Assembly: GCA_022822525.1 (NCBI GenBank)
Contig: JAJEBN010000084.1
Span: 23,922-87,921 of the forward strand
Length of the DNA stretch: 64,000 nt
From: Acidimicrobiia bacterium
GTDB taxonomy: Bacteria; Actinomycetota; Acidimicrobiia; Acidimicrobiales; Poriferisodalaceae
Reading direction: 5' to 3'
The notes beneath the pieces are model-generated. The model was not told the DNA's origin. It saw only the letters and a program-made list of their open reading frames with translations, and ran no database searches. Of this stretch, positions 60,873-64,000 are shown one piece after another. The position numbers and the translations under genes are program-made. Every line of letters starts with the position of its first letter. Positions within the stretch are counted from its first letter, which is position 1.

Positions 60873-61588
60873 GCGATCGGCGGGCCGTGCCCGATTCTCA
60901 GCCACCGGCCATTGAGCTGCGCGGCGTTTCCAAGATCTATCCGGGATCGCCGCCCATCAAGGCGCTGGACGATGTCTCGGTGCAGATCGCCCGGGGTCAG
61001 ATGGTCGCGGTCGTCGGCCAGTCGGGCAGCGGCAAGTCGACGATGCTCAACGTGATGGGCACGCTCGATCAGCCCACCAGCGGCTCGGTGCTGATCGAGG
61101 GCACCGACACTTCGCTGCTGACCGACAACCAGTTATCGGCGATCCGCGGTCGGCGCATCGGCTTCGTGTTCCAGCGCTTTTTCCTGCTGTCGGGGATAGC
61201 GGTGATCGACAACGTGGCGAACGGTCTGCTGTATACGGGTGCGGCCCGGCCGCGCCGGCGCGAAGCGGCCGAAGCCGTGCTTGAACGTGTCGGGCTCGGC
61301 GCGCGCAGGTGGCACAAGCCCGACGAGCTGTCCGGCGGTGAGATGCAACGTGTCGCTATTGCCCGGGCGCTCGTGGGCGAACCGGCATTCGTCCTGGCCG
61401 ACGAACCCACCGGCAATCTCGACTCTGCTTCATCGAATTCGATCATCGAGCTGTTGTTCTCGCTGCACGACGAGGGCCGCACGATTGTCGTCATCACCCA
61501 CAACGAAGCAATCGCGGCTGCGATGCCCCGGCAGCTGCAGATTCTCGACGGGCGGCTCGTGCACGACACCGGAACGGTCTCACGGTGA
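60869..61588 (+). CDS. MacB-type ABC transporter ATP-binding protein
   Basis: In this 239-residue LolD/MacB-class ATPase, AIELRGVSKIYPGSPPIKALDD leads to Walker A GQSGSGKSTMLNVMG, the Q-loop GFVFQRFFLLSG, the signature DELSGGEMQRVAIARAL, Walker B VLADEPTGNLDS, and the switch His ITHNEAI. The TTG start at 60869 overlaps the adaptor stop (TTGA); a GTG six codons later is an alternative. The permease start overlaps its stop by four bases. Substrates of this class are peptides, lipoproteins or drugs; none can be chosen here. Confidence 0.94.
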   Translation: MSDRRAVPDSQPPAIELRGVSKIYPGSPPIKALDDVSVQIARGQMVAVVGQSGSGKSTMLNVMGTLDQPTSGSVLIEGTDTSLLTDNQLSAIRGRRIGFVFQRFFLLSGIAVIDNVANGLLYTGAARPRRREAAEAVLERVGLGARRWHKPDELSGGEMQRVAIARALVGEPAFVLADEPTGNLDSASSNSIIELLFSLHDEGRTIVVITHNEAIAAAMPRQLQILDGRLVHDTGTVSR

Positions 61589-62778
61589 ATCTGGCGCCGA
61601 GCCGCCTGCGCCTGTCCGAGACTGCGCGCGTCAGTCTCGGATCGCTGGCGGCGCGCAGGCTCCGCTCGGCGCTATCGGCACTCGGCATCGCCATCGGCAT
61701 CGCGTCGCTGGTGGCTGTGCTGGGTCTGTCGGACTCGTCGAAGTCGGCGCTGCTCGACCAGATCGGCGCGCTCGGCACCAACCTGCTCACCATCGAGGCA
61801 GGCTCGGGCTTCGGTGCGGGCGATGCGGCGCTGCCCGAGACCTCAGTTGCAACGGTCAGCCGCGTGCCCACCGTGGAGGCGACCTCTGCGGTGTACACGG
61901 TGGACGCCGGCGTGTATCGCAACGATCTCGTGCCTGCCGATCTCACCGGGGGCATCAGCGTGTACGGCACCGATCCGGGTCTGCTGGCCGCTCTCAACGG
62001 CGAGATCGCCCTCGGCTCATTCCTGACGGAGGCCACCCGCGACCATCCGGTGGCGGTGGTCGGAGCGGTCGCCGCCGAACGTTTGGGAATCCGCAACCTC
62101 GACCGACCGGTGCGGCTGTACATCGGCGACCGCTGGGTCGAGGTGGCAGGAGTGCTGGAGCCCTTTGCGCTCGCCGCCAACCTCGATCGCGCCGTGCTCA
62201 TGGGCGACCGGGCAGCCGAGCGCTACTACGACACTGAGCTGGCTCCGGCCACGGTGTATGTGCGCGTTGACGAAGACCACATCGACGCGACCCGTGACGT
62301 CCTGGCCGCGACGGTCGACCCGGAGAATCCCGAGGAGGCCGAGATCAGCAGGCCGTCGGACCTGCTCGAGGCCAGATCAGCCGCGGAGAGTTCCTTCACA
62401 TCGCTGTTCTTGGGCTTGGGCGCCGTGGCGCTGCTGGTGGGCGGCATCGGCGTGGCAAACGTCATGGTGATCGGGGTCATCGAACGCCGCGGAGAGATCG
62501 GCCTGCGGCGCGCCATCGGGGCAACCAGGGCACATATCCGTCGGCAGTTCTTCACCGAAGCCCTCACGCTTGCGACCATGGGCGGCACAGCCGGTGTGCT
62601 CTTGGGAGTTGCGGTGACCTACGGGTACTCGCTCGCCCAAGGTTGGCGCGTGATCATCCCGCCGATCGCCGTGATCGGCGGGATCGCTGCGGCGGTCGCC
62701 ATCGGCGTGATCGCCGGCTTGTATCCGGCGGTCAGGGCATCGCGAGTATCTCCCACGGAGGCGCTCCGCTCGGCCTGA
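61585..62778 (+). CDS. MacB/FtsX-type ABC transporter permease
   Basis: This 397-residue protein has four membrane helices around a large extracytoplasmic MacB_PCD domain (about residues 50-260). Marks are LRSALSALGIAIGIASLVAVLGL, GVANVMVIGVIERRGEIGLRRAIGATRAHIRRQF and GVIAGLYPAVRASRVSPTEALRS at the C-terminus. The GTG start at 61585 overlaps the ATPase stop (GTGA). With the adaptor and the lipoprotein it makes a tripartite-like complex without an outer-membrane channel. Confidence 0.93.
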   Translation: MNLAPSRLRLSETARVSLGSLAARRLRSALSALGIAIGIASLVAVLGLSDSSKSALLDQIGALGTNLLTIEAGSGFGAGDAALPETSVATVSRVPTVEATSAVYTVDAGVYRNDLVPADLTGGISVYGTDPGLLAALNGEIALGSFLTEATRDHPVAVVGAVAAERLGIRNLDRPVRLYIGDRWVEVAGVLEPFALAANLDRAVLMGDRAAERYYDTELAPATVYVRVDEDHIDATRDVLAATVDPENPEEAEISRPSDLLEARSAAESSFTSLFLGLGAVALLVGGIGVANVMVIGVIERRGEIGLRRAIGATRAHIRRQFFTEALTLATMGGTAGVLLGVAVTYGYSLAQGWRVIIPPIAVIGGIAAAVAIGVIAGLYPAVRASRVSPTEALRSA

Positions 62779-62900
62779 GGGGCGCCGAAACGCCGCTGCG
62801 CCTCCTGCTTGCCGCTCGTGTTCGCTGCGCCCACGGACCGCTTGGGCCCGGGGCTCAGCCTCTTAGCCTCTGACGTCATGCAACGGCACGGCGGCGCTGC

Positions 62901-64000
62901 GTGAGCGGCTTGAAGGTCTCCGAGCGGGCGGACATTGCGCCGTTCTTTGTGATGGAGATGATGCGGGCTGCCGCCGACAGGGAAGCGGCCGGCGGCGACG
63001 TCGTACACATGGAGGTGGGCCAGCCGTCCACGTCCGCGCCGGCTGGGGCACGGGCTGCGGCCAAGGCGGCCATCGACAGCGACGTGCTGGGTTACACGTC
63101 GGCGGTGGGCATCGAACCGCTGCGTTCGAGGCTGGTCCAGCACTACGCCCACTGGTACGGCCACCGCACCGATGCTGACCGCATCGTGATAACCCAAGGT
63201 GCCAGCGGGGCGTTCACGCTCGCGTTCCTGGCGTGCTTCGAGGCCGGCGACCGGGTGGCGGTGACTGCGCCCGGCTACCCGTGTTACCGCAACACGCTCG
63301 AAGCGCTGGACATCGAGGTCGTGGAGATCGCGGTCACGCCCGAGTCGGGCTTCCGGCTGACCGCAGACATGGTCACGAGCGCCGGCCCGCTCGATGGGCT
63401 GGTTGTCGCCAGCCCCGCCAACCCAACCGGCACGATGCTCATGGCAGACGAACTGTGCCGGCTAGCTCGCTGGTGCCATGACGCCGGCGTGCGGCTGATC
63501 TCCGACGAGATCTATCACGGCATCGCCTACGGAACCGAGGCAGCCACTGCTGCGGCACACAGCCCGAGCGCTGTCGTGGTGAACAGCTTCTCCAAGTACT
63601 TCTCGATGACCGGCTGGCGGCTGGGCTGGCTGCTGCTGCCGCCCGATCTGGTTGCGCCGGTGGAACGCCTCGCCCAGAACGCAACCATCGCCGCGGCCAC
63701 GGTGAGCCAGCACGCCGCACTCGGTGCCTTCGACAGCATCGACGAGCTTGAGGCCAACGTCGCCCGCTACGCCGCCAACCGCCAGATCCTGCTCGACGGC
63801 CTGCCCGCTGCAGGGATCGACCGCATCGCCCCGCCCGATGGGGCGTTCTACATCTACGCCAATGTCGATCACCTCACCGACGACAGCGCCGATCTGGCCG
63901 CGACCTGGCTCGCCGAGCTCGGCATCGCCACCACGCCCGGCATCGACTTCGACCCTGCTGAGGGTCATCGCTACATCCGGTTCTCGTTCGCGGGCAGCAA
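62901..64000 (+). CDS. Class I/II pyridoxal-phosphate aminotransferase (3' end outside window)
   Basis: This is the first 366 residues of a fold-type I aminotransferase, cut by the right edge and therefore lacking its last part. The GTG at 62901 gives VSERADIAPFFVMEMMRAAADRE. Family motifs are VHMEVGQPSTSAPAGARAAAKAA, GYTSAVGIEPLRSRL, VITQGASGAFTLAFLACFEAGD, ASPANPTGTML, LISDEIYHGI, and the PLP-lysine segment NSFSKYFSMTGWRLGW (about residues 231-246). The substrate is not determined; aspartate- or aromatic-type transaminases share these marks. It is separated from the ABC operon by 122 bases. Confidence 0.93.
   Translation, partial: MSGLKVSERADIAPFFVMEMMRAAADREAAGGDVVHMEVGQPSTSAPAGARAAAKAAIDSDVLGYTSAVGIEPLRSRLVQHYAHWYGHRTDADRIVITQGASGAFTLAFLACFEAGDRVAVTAPGYPCYRNTLEALDIEVVEIAVTPESGFRLTADMVTSAGPLDGLVVASPANPTGTMLMADELCRLARWCHDAGVRLISDEIYHGIAYGTEAATAAAHSPSAVVVNSFSKYFSMTGWRLGWLLLPPDLVAPVERLAQNATIAAATVSQHAALGAFDSIDELEANVARYAANRQILLDGLPAAGIDRIAPPDGAFYIYANVDHLTDDSADLAATWLAELGIATTPGIDFDPAEGHRYIRFSFAGS

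Overview
The window is a high-GC chromosomal segment of an actinobacterium. GTG and TTG starts are common, start/stop overlaps of the GTGA or ATGA type are frequent, and gaps are short. Two tiny ribosomal proteins characteristic of Actinomycetota (bS22 and bL37) are present. The gene order resembles the Mycobacterium block running from the FmdB-like gene, galU and glp/moeA through rsmI, metG, tatD, ksgA, ispE, pth, rplY, prs and glmU to mfd. The divergence and gene content fit Acidimicrobiia or a relative better than Mycobacteriales, but that placement is an inference. No transposase, integrase, prophage or CRISPR array is visible, and no gap between genes exceeds about 225 bases.

Region 1 (1-14.3 kb, almost all minus strand) holds housekeeping genes: an edge-cut lipoprotein, mfd, pth, rplY, prs, a glmU reduced to its uridylyltransferase domain, tRNA-Gln, the bS22 gene (plus strand), ispE, rsmA, tatD, metG, rsmI, a DUF192 gene and ychF. 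Region 2 (14.4-28.4 kb) carries a CoA-transferase, bL37, a polysaccharide deacetylase lipoprotein, an SGNH/MBOAT O-acylation pair, a phosphohexomutase, a PfkB kinase with an amplified N-terminus, aminopeptidase N with a small membrane peptide, CtaG and Sco-type copper/cytochrome-oxidase assembly proteins, tRNA-Ala(CGC) and a GlpR/SepX-like membrane protein. Region 3 (28.4-41.4 kb) holds molybdopterin genes (moaC, moaA, moeA/glp), a UDP-sugar pyrophosphorylase, an FmdB zinc-ribbon protein, a SAF protein, uppP, a PHP esterase, the TldD/TldE protease pair, a YbhN-type membrane protein and dxs.

Region 4 (41.4-54.3 kb) is rich in acyl-CoA metabolism: an SCP2-type thiolase beside an HMG-CoA-synthase-like protein fused to an OB fold, a PIG-L deacetylase, an NfuA-type Fe-S carrier, an acrylyl-CoA-reductase-like enzyme, and a B12-dependent mutase with the isobutyryl-CoA mutase residue signature. 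It also has thiD, an AcoX-type NAD-kinase-like gene, a 1-Cys peroxiredoxin and pncB. Region 5 (54.3-64 kb) has a cobalamin riboswitch controlling btuF-btuC-btuD-cobO, then a lipoprotein / coiled-coil adaptor / MacB-type ABC exporter operon, then an edge-cut aminotransferase. B12 uptake and adenosylation would supply the mutase upstream, and dxs and ispE are both MEP-pathway enzymes.

The least ordinary features are short tandem repeats inside or at the edge of otherwise normal genes (mfd, MBOAT, PfkB kinase, peroxiredoxin, thiolase 3' flank) and a shared 17-base hairpin, CCGCAGC-N3-GCTGCGG, found in two of these repeat clusters. I found no clearly new multi-gene system. The best candidates for follow-up are that hairpin family, the PfkB N-terminal amplification, and the cysteine-less HMGS-OB fusion beside an intact thiolase.
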